Positions 26,716-35,329 of a stretch of 64,000 bases of DNA are shown piece by piece. The translations under genes were made by a program, and so were the position numbers. How positions within the stretch are numbered: position 1 is the first letter of the stretch; every line of letters begins with the position of its first letter. Origin of the DNA: Clostridiales bacterium (GTDB lineage: Bacteria > Bacillota > Clostridia > Christensenellales > CAG-138); assembly GCA_004554165.1 (NCBI GenBank), contig SFNQ01000020.1:1-64000 (forward strand), written 5' to 3'. The notes under the pieces were generated by a model. That model saw only the letters and a list, made by a program, of their open reading frames with translations, did not search any database and was not told the origin of the DNA.

Positions 26716-28110
26716 ATGCAAGCCGATCCGCTCCTGTGGCAATTCGTTCTGCAAATCGTACTGATTCTGTGCAACGCCGTCTTCGCCTGCGCCGAAATCG
26801 CCGTGCTTTCCGTTAACGATGCGCGGCTCTCTGTGCTCGCGACCGGCGGCGACCGCCGCGCGCTACGCCTTTGCAGAATGACGAGCCAGCCTGCCCGCTT
26901 TCTGGCAACCATACAGGTTGCCATTACGCTGTCCGGCTTTCTCGGCAGCGCGTTCGCTGCGGACAATTTCTCCGAACGTCTGGTCGCCTTTCTCATCGGC
27001 GCAGGCCTGCGCATACCCGAAAAGACGCTGGACACCATCTGCGTCGTTCTCATCACCATGATCCTCTCCTACTTCACGCTGGTGTTCGGCGAGCTCGTGC
27101 CCAAGCGGCTCGCGATGAAAAACGCCGAGAAGCTGGCGCTGGCCCTGTCCGGACTGATTGCCTTCATCTCGACGCTTTTTAAACCCATCGTTTCGCTGCT
27201 CACCGCTTCCACCAACGGCATCCTGCGCCTGCTTCGCATCGATCCAAACCAGGAGGACGACGCCGTGACGGAGGAAGAAATCCGGATGCTCATCGACGTG
27301 GGCTCGCAGAAGGGCGCCATTGACGTCGAGGAAAAGCAGATGCTCCAAAACGTCTTTGAATTTGACGATATCTCGGCAGGAGAGCTGGCCACCCACCGAA
27401 CGATGGTGGATATGCTGCGCCTTGAGGACGATGACGCGGCCTGGAGCAGGCTTATCCATGAGACGCGGCACTCCTACTATCCCGTCTGCCAGGGAAACAC
27501 CGACAACATCATCGGCATACTGGACGCGAAGGACTATTTCCGCCTGTCCGACCGCAGCCGGGAAAACGTGCTGAAAAACGCGGTGTCGGAGCCCTGTTTT
27601 ATCCCGGAATCGGTCAAGGCCGACGCGCTCTTTGCGGACATGAAAAAGCGGCGCAATTATTTCTGCGTGGTGCTCGACGAATACGGCGGCGTCGAAGGCA
27701 TCGTCACCATGACCGACCTCATCGAGGAGATCGTGGGCGACTTTGCCGACGAGGATGCGGACGGCGAATGCATCATGGAGCCTGTTGGCGACGGAATGTG
27801 GCGCATGTCCGGCTCCGTGCCGCTGGACGCCATAACGGACGCGCTGCACATCGAATTCCCGGACGACGGCATTGAAACGCTGGGCGGACTCATATTCAGC
27901 ACGCTGACCGCCGTACCGCAGGACGGCGCGCAGTTTTCCTGCACGGTGGCTGGGTTGTCCGTCGAAGTGCTGCGCATCGAAAACCACAGGATTGAAGAAG
28001 CGCTCGTGCGCATTCTGCCGGCGGACGGGGATGCGGCGCCGGACGGCGACCAGGAAAGCGCTGCAGCTGCCGCGCACGCCGGCGCCTATGCGCGAAACTG
28101 TTGTAATTAA
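26716..28110 (+). CDS. CNNM/CorC-family membrane protein (DUF21-CBS-CorC_HlyC)
   Basis: A 464-residue putative divalent cation (Mg2+/Co2+) transporter or sensor. The N-terminal DUF21 domain has three to four membrane segments (LQIVLILCNAVFACAEIAVLS, IQVAITLSGFLGSAFA, VVLITMILSYFTLVFGELVPKRLAM). A CBS pair follows (THRTMVDMLRLEDDD to VLDEYGGVEGIVTMTDLIEEIVGDFADE), then a CorC_HlyC domain (MWRMSGSVPLDAITDAL...IETLGGLIFS). GGAGG at 26698-26702 is 13 bases from the ATG at 26716; no start codon lies between, so this start is kept. Confidence 0.92.
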   Translation: MQADPLLWQFVLQIVLILCNAVFACAEIAVLSVNDARLSVLATGGDRRALRLCRMTSQPARFLATIQVAITLSGFLGSAFAADNFSERLVAFLIGAGLRIPEKTLDTICVVLITMILSYFTLVFGELVPKRLAMKNAEKLALALSGLIAFISTLFKPIVSLLTASTNGILRLLRIDPNQEDDAVTEEEIRMLIDVGSQKGAIDVEEKQMLQNVFEFDDISAGELATHRTMVDMLRLEDDDAAWSRLIHETRHSYYPVCQGNTDNIIGILDAKDYFRLSDRSRENVLKNAVSEPCFIPESVKADALFADMKKRRNYFCVVLDEYGGVEGIVTMTDLIEEIVGDFADEDADGECIMEPVGDGMWRMSGSVPLDAITDALHIEFPDDGIETLGGLIFSTLTAVPQDGAQFSCTVAGLSVEVLRIENHRIEEALVRILPADGDAAPDGDQESAAAAAHAGAYARNCCN

Positions 28111-28129
28111 CGGAAAGATCACTTATAAT
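28101..28129 (+). promoter_or_regulatory. Promoter of the VTC-CotH-glycosyltransferase operon
   Basis: TTGTAA (28101-28106), overlapping the end of the CorC gene, 17 bases, TATAAT (28124-28129). The predicted start is near 28136, leaving a leader of about 207 bases before the first gene. Confidence 0.6.
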
Positions 28130-28342
28130 AATGTTGCATCATGTACGGAAGGGAGGATTTCTGCCCCATCAGCGCCGAACGCCGGGCTTCCCATGCGTTT
28201 GACGGATTCCAAGAGAATTTCCCTTTTGTCCGCCGGGACGCGATTTGGGCGGCGAAAATGGTATCCTCCTTATTATGACTGGGACCGGATTGGGCGCGCG
28301 GTTTTGCGCAGCCCTTGACCGGACGGCAGGAGTGAAAAACGG

Positions 28343-29218
28343 ATGAACCACCCTCTTCCACGTAGACCAACCACCCTGTTGCTCTGCGCGCTTTTTTTGT
28401 GCGCTGTCTTTTCGGGCTGCGCAAAACAGGAGGCGGGCCTGCAAGGCGGCGCGCTGTTTTCCTGGAAACAGTCCGCCGTCCTTACAGAAAGCGAAACGCT
28501 GTTCTCCCTTATGCGAGAGGTGGGTTTGGAAACGCTGTACCAGCGCTTTCCCGACAGCCTCCCGGACGAAGAGATCGACCGTTTCATGAAATCGGCGGCC
28601 GACTGCGGCGTTGCGGTATATCTGCTTGCGGGGGAACCGGAATGGGCGCTGGATGTTAGCGGCAAGCCGCTTTGCGACACCGTGGAGCGCGCGGTCGCAA
28701 TCAACGCCGGATTGGACGGCCGCCGTCTGCAGGGGCTGGTGCTGGACGTTGAGCCCTACCTGCTGGACCAGTGGGACGAGACCAGCGCGCCCGTCATCCT
28801 CGATGGTTTTTTGCAGGGCGCACGGTCCGCTTATGCCCGGGCAAGCGCCGCAGGACTGACGCTGATCCTCTGTATCCCCTATTACTACGATACTCTGGAG
28901 CTTACGCCGCAGCTTACAGACCTGATACAGTCCTGCTGCGACGGAGTCGCCGTGATGAACTACTACCGCGGCAAGGAGGCGGAGCACATCGAAACCGAAG
29001 TCAGGCTTGCCGCGCAATACGGGAAGCGCCTGATCCAGATCTACGAGTTGCAGCAGCCCGGCATCCATGGACTTACAGACCAGAACACCTATTATCACCT
29101 GGGGCTGGCCGCTGTGGAGGAAAACTTTCGCGCGCTCGAGCTTGCCTGTCCGGAGCTTCCGCTCACGGCTGCGCTGCATGATTTCGAGGCCCTTAAGGCG
29201 GTGATGGCGCATGAATGA
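28343..29218 (+). CDS. Lipoprotein with predicted TIM-barrel fold, first gene of CotH/VTC operon
   Basis: A 291-residue lipoprotein (signal with lipobox FSGC at about residue 26). The rest alternates short strands and helices in a TIM-barrel rhythm: ALFSWKQ, VGLETLYQRFP, CGVAVYLLAGEPEW, RLQGLVLDVEPYLL, LTLILCIPYYYD, CDGVAVMNYYRG, LIQIYEL. LDVEPY is a glycosidase-like acidic motif after a central strand. I do not recognise the family by name. GGAG upstream supports the ATG; its stop overlaps the next gene by 8 bases. Probably acts on or binds a surface polymer. Confidence 0.75.
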   Translation: MNHPLPRRPTTLLLCALFLCAVFSGCAKQEAGLQGGALFSWKQSAVLTESETLFSLMREVGLETLYQRFPDSLPDEEIDRFMKSAADCGVAVYLLAGEPEWALDVSGKPLCDTVERAVAINAGLDGRRLQGLVLDVEPYLLDQWDETSAPVILDGFLQGARSAYARASAAGLTLILCIPYYYDTLELTPQLTDLIQSCCDGVAVMNYYRGKEAEHIETEVRLAAQYGKRLIQIYELQQPGIHGLTDQNTYYHLGLAAVEENFRALELACPELPLTAALHDFEALKAVMAHE

Positions 29219-29906
29219 GGTGTTGCGGCAGGAGAAGAAGTTTCTCGTCACCCTCGAACAGTATTACGCGCTCAGCCACAGCTTTTCCCATGTGCTGCAC
29301 CCGGACGAAAACAGCAACGGCGACGGGTACCTCGTCCGTTCGCTGTATTTTGATTCTCTGGACGACCGGGATTTTACGGAAAAGGAGGATGGGCTTTTCC
29401 TCCGGCGAAAAATCCGGCTCCGCTGCTACGGCCCGGCAAGCGGTTTTGCCATCCTTGAGATGAAGCAAAAGCAGGGCGCGATGCAGAAAAAGCGATCCCT
29501 TCGTCTGGACCGGACCGAAGCCCAGGCCCTCTCGCAGGGCGACTATGCGCCGCTGCTGCGCCACGGCGAGCCCTTTGCCGCGGAATGCTATGCGACAATG
29601 CGGGCGCTGTGCTACCGGCCAAAGGCGGTCATCAGCTACCACCGCAAAGCCTTTGTTGCCAGAGAGAACCGGATTCGCGTGACCTTCGACCATCATCTTT
29701 GCGGCACGGAGAGCAGCGCGGATCTGTTTGCCGACCCCCTGCCGGAGTATCCGCTGCTGGATCCTGCGCTGGCGGTGCTGGAGATCAAGTACAACGGCTT
29801 TTTATTGAGCTATATCAAGGACGCGCTGCGCGCCCTTGATGGAAGCGAGCTGTCGGTCAGCAAATATTGCCTCGGACGCGCCGTCAGCAAACACTATACC
29901 TTTTGA
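29211..29906 (+). CDS. VTC-domain (polyphosphate polymerase-like) protein
   Basis: A 231-residue protein of the VTC/CYTH-like tunnel fold, which in yeast Vtc4 makes polyphosphate from ATP. Seen motifs: RQEKKFLV (6-13), SLYFDS (44-49), RRKIRLR (65-71), EMKQK (83-87), KKR (93-95), RIRVTFD (154-160) and LEIKYNG (190-196), giving the expected ring of Lys/Arg and the acidic metal ligands. No signal or membrane span, so cytoplasmic. In bacteria this domain is repeatedly found beside DUF4956 and CotH genes, as here. The polymer it makes in this setting is not known. Confidence 0.9.
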   Translation: MNEVLRQEKKFLVTLEQYYALSHSFSHVLHPDENSNGDGYLVRSLYFDSLDDRDFTEKEDGLFLRRKIRLRCYGPASGFAILEMKQKQGAMQKKRSLRLDRTEAQALSQGDYAPLLRHGEPFAAECYATMRALCYRPKAVISYHRKAFVARENRIRVTFDHHLCGTESSADLFADPLPEYPLLDPALAVLEIKYNGFLLSYIKDALRALDGSELSVSKYCLGRAVSKHYTF

Positions 29907-29924
29907 AAGCGAGGTGGCGATGCC

Positions 29925-30602
29925 ATGCGGGATTACCTGCTAACCGTTCTCGAACAGGGCGGCAACCTGAGCGCCGAGGAGATCGTACTCCATATTCTTT
30001 CCTCTGCGGCTATCAGTATTGCGATCTATATCTCCTACTGGTTTACGCATGCCGGCACGGCCTACAGCCGGAAATTCAACGTCTCTCTCATAACGCTCAC
30101 CGTTCTGACCGGCACGGTCATGACCGTGATCGGCAACAATGTGGCGTTGTCGCTGGGCATGGTCGGCGCGCTGTCCATCGTGCGGTTTCGCACGGCCATC
30201 AAGGATTCCCGGGACACGGCCTATATTTTCTGGGCGATCGTCGTGGGCATCTGCTGCGGCGTAGGGGATTACCTCGTTGCCGGTGTCGGCTCCGCAGTGG
30301 TATTTCTGTTGCTTTTGCTGTTTGGCCGCGTGCGCAACGAAAACCGGATTCTTCTTATTGTCCGCGCCGCCCGGAGCCGTGAGCTGGATGTGGAAGGCCT
30401 GATATTCCGCTATTTCAGCCACAAAGCGCTGCTCAAGGTAAAGAATACCACGGCGGACAGCGTGGAATTCATCTACGAAATGACACGCGGCGCCTACCGT
30501 CTCTCCGACAAGAAGGAGCAGAGCATTACGCAGGCGCTCTATGGACTGGGCGACATCGAATACGTCAACGTCGTCACGCAGAGCGACGAAATCAACGGAT
30601 AA
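29925..30602 (+). CDS. DUF4956 membrane protein
   Basis: A 225-residue protein with an N-terminal amphipathic stretch, four predicted membrane segments (about residues 25-43, 54-75, 92-112 and 113-133) and a cytoplasmic C-terminal domain of about 90 residues. The central GNNVALSLGMVGALSIVRFRTAIKDSRDTAYIFWAI block is the DUF4956 hallmark. Typical genomic partner of VTC-domain and CotH genes; likely the membrane component of that machinery. GAGGTGG precedes the ATG. The stop overlaps the CotH start by one base (TAATG). Confidence 0.9.
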   Translation: MRDYLLTVLEQGGNLSAEEIVLHILSSAAISIAIYISYWFTHAGTAYSRKFNVSLITLTVLTGTVMTVIGNNVALSLGMVGALSIVRFRTAIKDSRDTAYIFWAIVVGICCGVGDYLVAGVGSAVVFLLLLLFGRVRNENRILLIVRAARSRELDVEGLIFRYFSHKALLKVKNTTADSVEFIYEMTRGAYRLSDKKEQSITQALYGLGDIEYVNVVTQSDEING

Positions 30603-32086
30603 TGCGGAGCAAACTCGTTTACATCGCTGCCGCGCTCTGTATGCTGCTGTTATGCTTGGCGCTGCAAGGCCTGGAAGCTAAAACGGGACCGATGCGGGTT
30701 CACCAGCACCGGGTCTCCCCCGCTGCCCAAACGGCCAGCGCCGAAGCGGAGGAAGCGGGTTTTCGGACGCACCTGCCCATCGTTCGCCTGACGACCGGCG
30801 GGCGGGAGATTCCCGGCGCGCCCGTTCTGGAGGACGGCAAGTTTGCAGGCTATGCTACGGCGGAAAACGGCGCTACCGCCATAACGGCGGAGTTTGCGCT
30901 GATCGACAGCGGCTCCGGGGCAAATGCGCCGGAGGACAGGCCTGCGGTCTCCTCCCCTGCTACTGTGCGTTACCGGGGCAACTCCTCGCGTTTTTTTGAC
31001 AAAAAGTCCTACAGCATCCATCTGGTAACGGAACAGGGGCTTGAAAACCCGCTGGCGCTTTCCGGCATGGCTGCGCATGACGAGTGGGTTTTGAACGGCC
31101 CCTTTCTTGACCGGACGCTGCTTCGCAACTATCTCTGCATGAACATTGCCGGGGAAATCATGGACTATGCGCCAAATGTCCGCTACTGCGAGCTCTTTCT
31201 CGATGGCGCATATCAGGGGCTGTACCTGCTCATGGAGAGCGTCAGCCGCGGCGAGAACCGGATCAACATCGCAAAGCCCGGGCGCAACAGCAGCGTTACG
31301 GGCTATATCGTCCGTTTTGACCGAGCAGACAAGGGCGATCATGAGCTCAACAACTTTACAAGGTATACGTTCAGGGCCGAGGTTTCCGCTCTTGACGTGC
31401 GCTACCCCGGCAAAACGCTGATCAACGAGGCGCGCATGCACTATATCGAGCAGGATCTCAGCCACATTGAAAAGGTTCTCTACTCCTCTGAGCTGAGCGA
31501 CAGCAAAACCGGCGCCGCCAAATACCTCGACTACAGGGCTTTTGCCCAGTACTTTGTCATCAACGAATTTTTCCGCAACGTGGACGCAGGACGCTTTTCG
31601 ACCTATTATTTTAAGGAAGCGCGCGGAAAACTGAAGCCCTGCGTCTGGGACTTCAACAACGCCTGCGACAACTATATCGACTACATATGGGATGAAACGG
31701 GCTTCTCCATGCAGAACGCGCCCTGGTTCGGCGCGCTGCTCAGAGACCGCCATTTTGTTGCCACGGTGGTCGAAACCTACCGAGCGCTGCGGAAGGAGGT
31801 GCTGAGCGACGCCTACCTCATGCAGTACATGGACGAAACGCTGGCCTGGCTCGGCGACGCGCCTGCCCGCAATTACGGCGTCTGGGGCTGGGTTTTCGAT
31901 TTGAATCACCATAACGGCATGACCTATCTCACCCCGGCCGAACGCAACTATGAAAGCTATGATGAAGCCGTGCAGCAGCTGCGCGATTTCCTCACGGCGC
32001 GCGGCGCCTGGCTGGACGCGCACATCGATGCGCTGTTTCAATACTGCCACCCTTCCAAAAATACCGCCGGAGGAGATGGCGCATGA
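30602..32086 (+). CDS. Exported CotH-family kinase-like protein
   Basis: A 494-residue protein with an N-terminal signal or anchor (about residues 5-22). The CotH fold is shown by RYRGNSS (123-129), KKSY (134-137, ATP-binding Lys region), DRTLLRN (170-176), YLLMESV (207-213), NEFFRNVDAG (321-330) and VWDFNNACDN (348-357). In Bacillus, CotH phosphorylates spore coat proteins in an atypical kinase fold. Here Asn replaces the second acidic residue of the usual WD-D-D metal motif, so activity needs testing. An exported kinase next to a polymerase suggests phospho-modification of surface material. Confidence 0.88.
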   Translation: MRSKLVYIAAALCMLLLCLALQGLEAKTGPMRVHQHRVSPAAQTASAEAEEAGFRTHLPIVRLTTGGREIPGAPVLEDGKFAGYATAENGATAITAEFALIDSGSGANAPEDRPAVSSPATVRYRGNSSRFFDKKSYSIHLVTEQGLENPLALSGMAAHDEWVLNGPFLDRTLLRNYLCMNIAGEIMDYAPNVRYCELFLDGAYQGLYLLMESVSRGENRINIAKPGRNSSVTGYIVRFDRADKGDHELNNFTRYTFRAEVSALDVRYPGKTLINEARMHYIEQDLSHIEKVLYSSELSDSKTGAAKYLDYRAFAQYFVINEFFRNVDAGRFSTYYFKEARGKLKPCVWDFNNACDNYIDYIWDETGFSMQNAPWFGALLRDRHFVATVVETYRALRKEVLSDAYLMQYMDETLAWLGDAPARNYGVWGWVFDLNHHNGMTYLTPAERNYESYDEAVQQLRDFLTARGAWLDAHIDALFQYCHPSKNTAGGDGA

Positions 32087-34227
32087 AAAAATTTCTGATT
32101 TTCGCCGCAGCGGTTTCCCTCGTCCTGTTGGGGCTGCGCTACGCGGTCTTTTCTCTGGGCTGGTACGGCGATCTTTCGCCGGATACGCCGGTCACGGCCG
32201 CATTCTGGACGGAGGGAGACGCGCTGTATTACCGGGACGCCTCCGGCGTTGCCGCACCCTTTGTGATCCGCGGCGTGGAGCTGCCCGCCAGCATTCCCGG
32301 TCAGTACGGCTCGGACTACGCCATCGACGAGGAAACCTACCTGCGCTGGTTCTCCCTCATGCAGCAGATGGGCGCCAACACCATTCGCATTTACACGATT
32401 TATGACGACGGTTTTTACAACGCGCTCTATCGCTACAACGCGGGGCGGGAAACGCCGCTCTATCTCCTTCAGGGGATTCAGGTCTCCGAGGCTGCCAATG
32501 CTTCCGGCAGCGACGCCTATTCCAGGGCGTTTTTCGACGCGCTCCTGCAGGACGCAAGGTGCGCGGTGGATGTGATTCATGGCCGCAGGAACATTGTGCT
32601 CCGTCAGGCAACCGGCAGCGGCAGCTACCGCCGCGACGTCTCCCCCTATGTGCTGGGCTTCATCGTGGGCAACGAATGGAGCGCCGACACCATCGCCTAC
32701 ACGGATCATACCGAAAAGCATCCCTCTGCCTATTCCGGCGCCTACTTTCGCACCGCGGAGGGCGCGAGCCGTTTTGAGGTTCTGCTTGCGCGGGTGCTGG
32801 ATGCGCTTGCCGACTATGAAGCGGACAAGTACCATTCACAGCGTCTGTACGCCTTCCTGAATACGCCCGAAACCGACCCCTTTGCCTATGAAACGGTCTA
32901 TGCAAGGCAGCTTCACAAATTTTCCGTTGTGGACGCGGAGCATATCCTGCCTACGCAGCGCCTTGCGGGGGGCTATTTTGCGGCCTACCGGCTGTTTCCT
33001 TTCTGCGAGGACTTCTACTCCTGCTTTTCGGTGGAGCAGAAAGCCGCGCTCCGGGATATGCGAAAGGGTCTTGACACGCAAATGGCGTACGGCGGCTATC
33101 CCCAGCTTCTCAGCCGCTACCACAGCATGCCGGTGGCCATCATCGGCTACAGCGCCTCCTCCTCCCGCGGCGCGACCAACGAAGACGGCCCCTGCACCGA
33201 GGCGCAGCAGGGCGAGCGGCTGCTTTCCGCCTACCGGGATTTTCTCCGCGCAGGCTGTGCCGGCGCCTGCATCGATTCCTGGCAGGATGCCTGGGACCGG
33301 AGCTGCTGGAACACCGCCTATGCCGTAGACGGAAACGCGGCGAGGCTCTGGCACGACCTGCAGACGGAAACGCAGGGACAGGGTCTGCTGGCTTTTGATC
33401 CGGACGGCCAAACCGCCGGCTATCCCGACGGCGATCGTTCGGAATGGACGCCGGCCGACGTTGTGCTGGAAGAAAACGGGCTCAGGCTTTCCCTCCGATA
33501 CGATGCGCGCGGGCTTTCCCTCCTGATTGAGGGGGACGGGCTTACGCCCGATACGCCGCTGTATCTCCCCATTGACCTGACGCCGGTATCCGGCAGCATG
33601 CGCTCCGACAGCCCCGCGCTCTCCTTTTCCCGCGCAGCGGATTTCCTGCTTGTTCTCGGCGGCGGGGAAAGCCGGCTGCTGGTGCAGGCGCGCTATGAGT
33701 CGCTCCGCGCGGGCTTTCTCATGGAGACTGCGGGCGAAGACCCCTATGTCTCCTGCCCTGCCGCAGATGATCCGCGCTTTGTTCCCATCCGCATGATTCT
33801 TAAAAACACGGCGCTGGTCTCCGAGGATGCTTCTCCGGCGGAGATGGATGCGGCAAAGCGCTCCCCGACCTTTGAAACGGGCCTGTTAACCCGGGGCAAT
33901 GCCAACCCCGCCGCGCAGGACTATCACTCGCTGGCGGACTACTGCTATGGCCAAGGTTTTGTTGAGGTTCTCCTTCCCTGGCAGCTTCTCAACTTCCGCA
34001 ATCCCGCCGCCATGGAAATCCACGACGATTACTATGTGCATTACGGCGTGGAGGGCCGGCGCATCGACGCGCTCTACATCGGCATACAGGCCGGAACCGG
34101 TTCAACCCCCATCCCCATGGCCGGCTTCTCTCTGCGCGGCTGGGGCGAACCCGTCCGTTTTTATGAGCGGCTCAAAGACTCCTACTGGATTTTGCAGGAA
34201 GGCTGGGGTGGCGGCGATGCGGATTGA
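32083..34227 (+). CDS. Membrane-anchored glycosidase-like (clan GH-A) protein
   Basis: A 714-residue protein with an N-terminal anchor (residues 4-24). Residues ~55-430 look like a clan GH-A TIM barrel: FVIRGVELPAS, MGANTIRIYTIY, and the acid/base strand YVLGFIVGNEW (Glu198). The beta-7 nucleophile strand, expected as a Glu before an aromatic and Gly, reads PVAIIGYSASSSRG, so Gly355 sits where Glu is expected. A beta-rich C-terminal region (about 460-710) may be a carbohydrate-binding domain. GGAGGAG supports the ATG, which overlaps the CotH stop by four bases. It may bind or re-shape the polymer rather than hydrolyse it. Confidence 0.75.
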   Translation: MKKFLIFAAAVSLVLLGLRYAVFSLGWYGDLSPDTPVTAAFWTEGDALYYRDASGVAAPFVIRGVELPASIPGQYGSDYAIDEETYLRWFSLMQQMGANTIRIYTIYDDGFYNALYRYNAGRETPLYLLQGIQVSEAANASGSDAYSRAFFDALLQDARCAVDVIHGRRNIVLRQATGSGSYRRDVSPYVLGFIVGNEWSADTIAYTDHTEKHPSAYSGAYFRTAEGASRFEVLLARVLDALADYEADKYHSQRLYAFLNTPETDPFAYETVYARQLHKFSVVDAEHILPTQRLAGGYFAAYRLFPFCEDFYSCFSVEQKAALRDMRKGLDTQMAYGGYPQLLSRYHSMPVAIIGYSASSSRGATNEDGPCTEAQQGERLLSAYRDFLRAGCAGACIDSWQDAWDRSCWNTAYAVDGNAARLWHDLQTETQGQGLLAFDPDGQTAGYPDGDRSEWTPADVVLEENGLRLSLRYDARGLSLLIEGDGLTPDTPLYLPIDLTPVSGSMRSDSPALSFSRAADFLLVLGGGESRLLVQARYESLRAGFLMETAGEDPYVSCPAADDPRFVPIRMILKNTALVSEDASPAEMDAAKRSPTFETGLLTRGNANPAAQDYHSLADYCYGQGFVEVLLPWQLLNFRNPAAMEIHDDYYVHYGVEGRRIDALYIGIQAGTGSTPIPMAGFSLRGWGEPVRFYERLKDSYWILQEGWGGGDAD

Positions 34228-35329
34228 GATTGAAAACATCATTTACTGGTATCTGTTCCTCTGCGTCGCGCTGCTGCTGTTTCACCTCGCCTATGTCCTC
34301 TTTTCAGGGCTGCGCGGCTATCGAAGCCAGCGCCTGACGGAGCGGTGGGCGGCGGAAATCGGGCGGCAGCTCAGCCTTCTCCGTGAGGGTTTCCCGGTTG
34401 AGCCGGCGCACCAGCGGCGGCTGCGTCGCACGCTTCGGCATGTTGAGCAGCTGATTTCCTATGCCGAAGCCCTCTCCTGCTGGCGCGGGCAGGAGCCCGG
34501 CCTTGTGCGGGACTACCTCTTTGCCAACTGTCCCGCCATGCAGGAGCTGGCCTTTGCCTATCAGGGAAGAGAGAGCATGGAGCGGGCTTACTTTGCCTAC
34601 TTCATCTCAAAAAACCAGCCCTGTGCCGGCGAGGAATACCATCCTCTGATGGGCGCGCTGCTCTCCTACCTCGAAAACTCCACCGTCTACTGCCGCCATC
34701 TGGTTCTTGAGGCGCTCTGCGCGCTTGGCAATGTGCAGGCAGTGGAAAAACTGCTGGCCAGCTTCAACGAGAACGCTTTCTTCCACCACCATAAGCTCCT
34801 CTCAGACGCGCTGCTGTCCTTTTCCGGCGACCGTGAAGCGCTGGCCGCGCGCCTCTGGGGCCACTGCGGCCAGTGGAACGTGAACCTTATGACCGCCGTA
34901 ATCGAGTTCATCTCCGGCTGCTCGGACGCCTATCAGAAACCCTTCTGCGCCCTGATTGTCTCCGGGCAGGCGGAGGCGGAGCTGCGGCTTGCGGCGCTGC
35001 GCTATTTCCGGCGCAGGCCCTACGCCCCCATGCGGCCGATTCTCCTGCAACTGCTTAAAAGCGGCGGTTCGGACGTGAACCTTGCCATCGTTGCAGCCTC
35101 CGTGCTGGATCGCTATCCGGGGCAGGACACCGTCGCCGCACTGAAGGCAGCGCTGTCCCACCCGAACTGGTATGTGCGCTACAACGCGGCGGGCTCCCTG
35201 GTTGCGCTCGGACAGACCGAGGCGAGCCTGAAGGACATTCTCGACGGACCCGACCGCTTTGCGCGGGAGATTCTCGCTTACCGGCTCGGAGAAGCCGCTG
35301 CGGCAAAGGAGGCGAAACAAACGGCATGA
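34217..35329 (+). CDS. Membrane-anchored HEAT-like repeat protein
   Basis: A 370-residue protein with one N-terminal membrane span (about residues 7-27) and a cytoplasmic or inner-face alpha-helical solenoid. C-terminal units such as LRLAALRYFRRRPYAPMRPILLQLL and VAALKAALSHPNWYVRYNAAGSLVALG are clear HEAT repeats. The start at 34217 is inside the previous gene (11-base overlap) and the stop overlaps the glycosyltransferase ATG (ATGA), so it is coupled to both. Likely a scaffold for the synthase, as helical-repeat partners serve in exopolysaccharide systems. Confidence 0.82.
   Translation: MRIEIENIIYWYLFLCVALLLFHLAYVLFSGLRGYRSQRLTERWAAEIGRQLSLLREGFPVEPAHQRRLRRTLRHVEQLISYAEALSCWRGQEPGLVRDYLFANCPAMQELAFAYQGRESMERAYFAYFISKNQPCAGEEYHPLMGALLSYLENSTVYCRHLVLEALCALGNVQAVEKLLASFNENAFFHHHKLLSDALLSFSGDREALAARLWGHCGQWNVNLMTAVIEFISGCSDAYQKPFCALIVSGQAEAELRLAALRYFRRRPYAPMRPILLQLLKSGGSDVNLAIVAASVLDRYPGQDTVAALKAALSHPNWYVRYNAAGSLVALGQTEASLKDILDGPDRFAREILAYRLGEAAAAKEAKQTA

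Noticed and set aside
28141..28278. 45-codon ORF in the leader of the polymer operon
   Set aside because: It starts with ATG shortly after the predicted transcription start but has no ribosome site and no recognisable feature; a leader peptide cannot be excluded.
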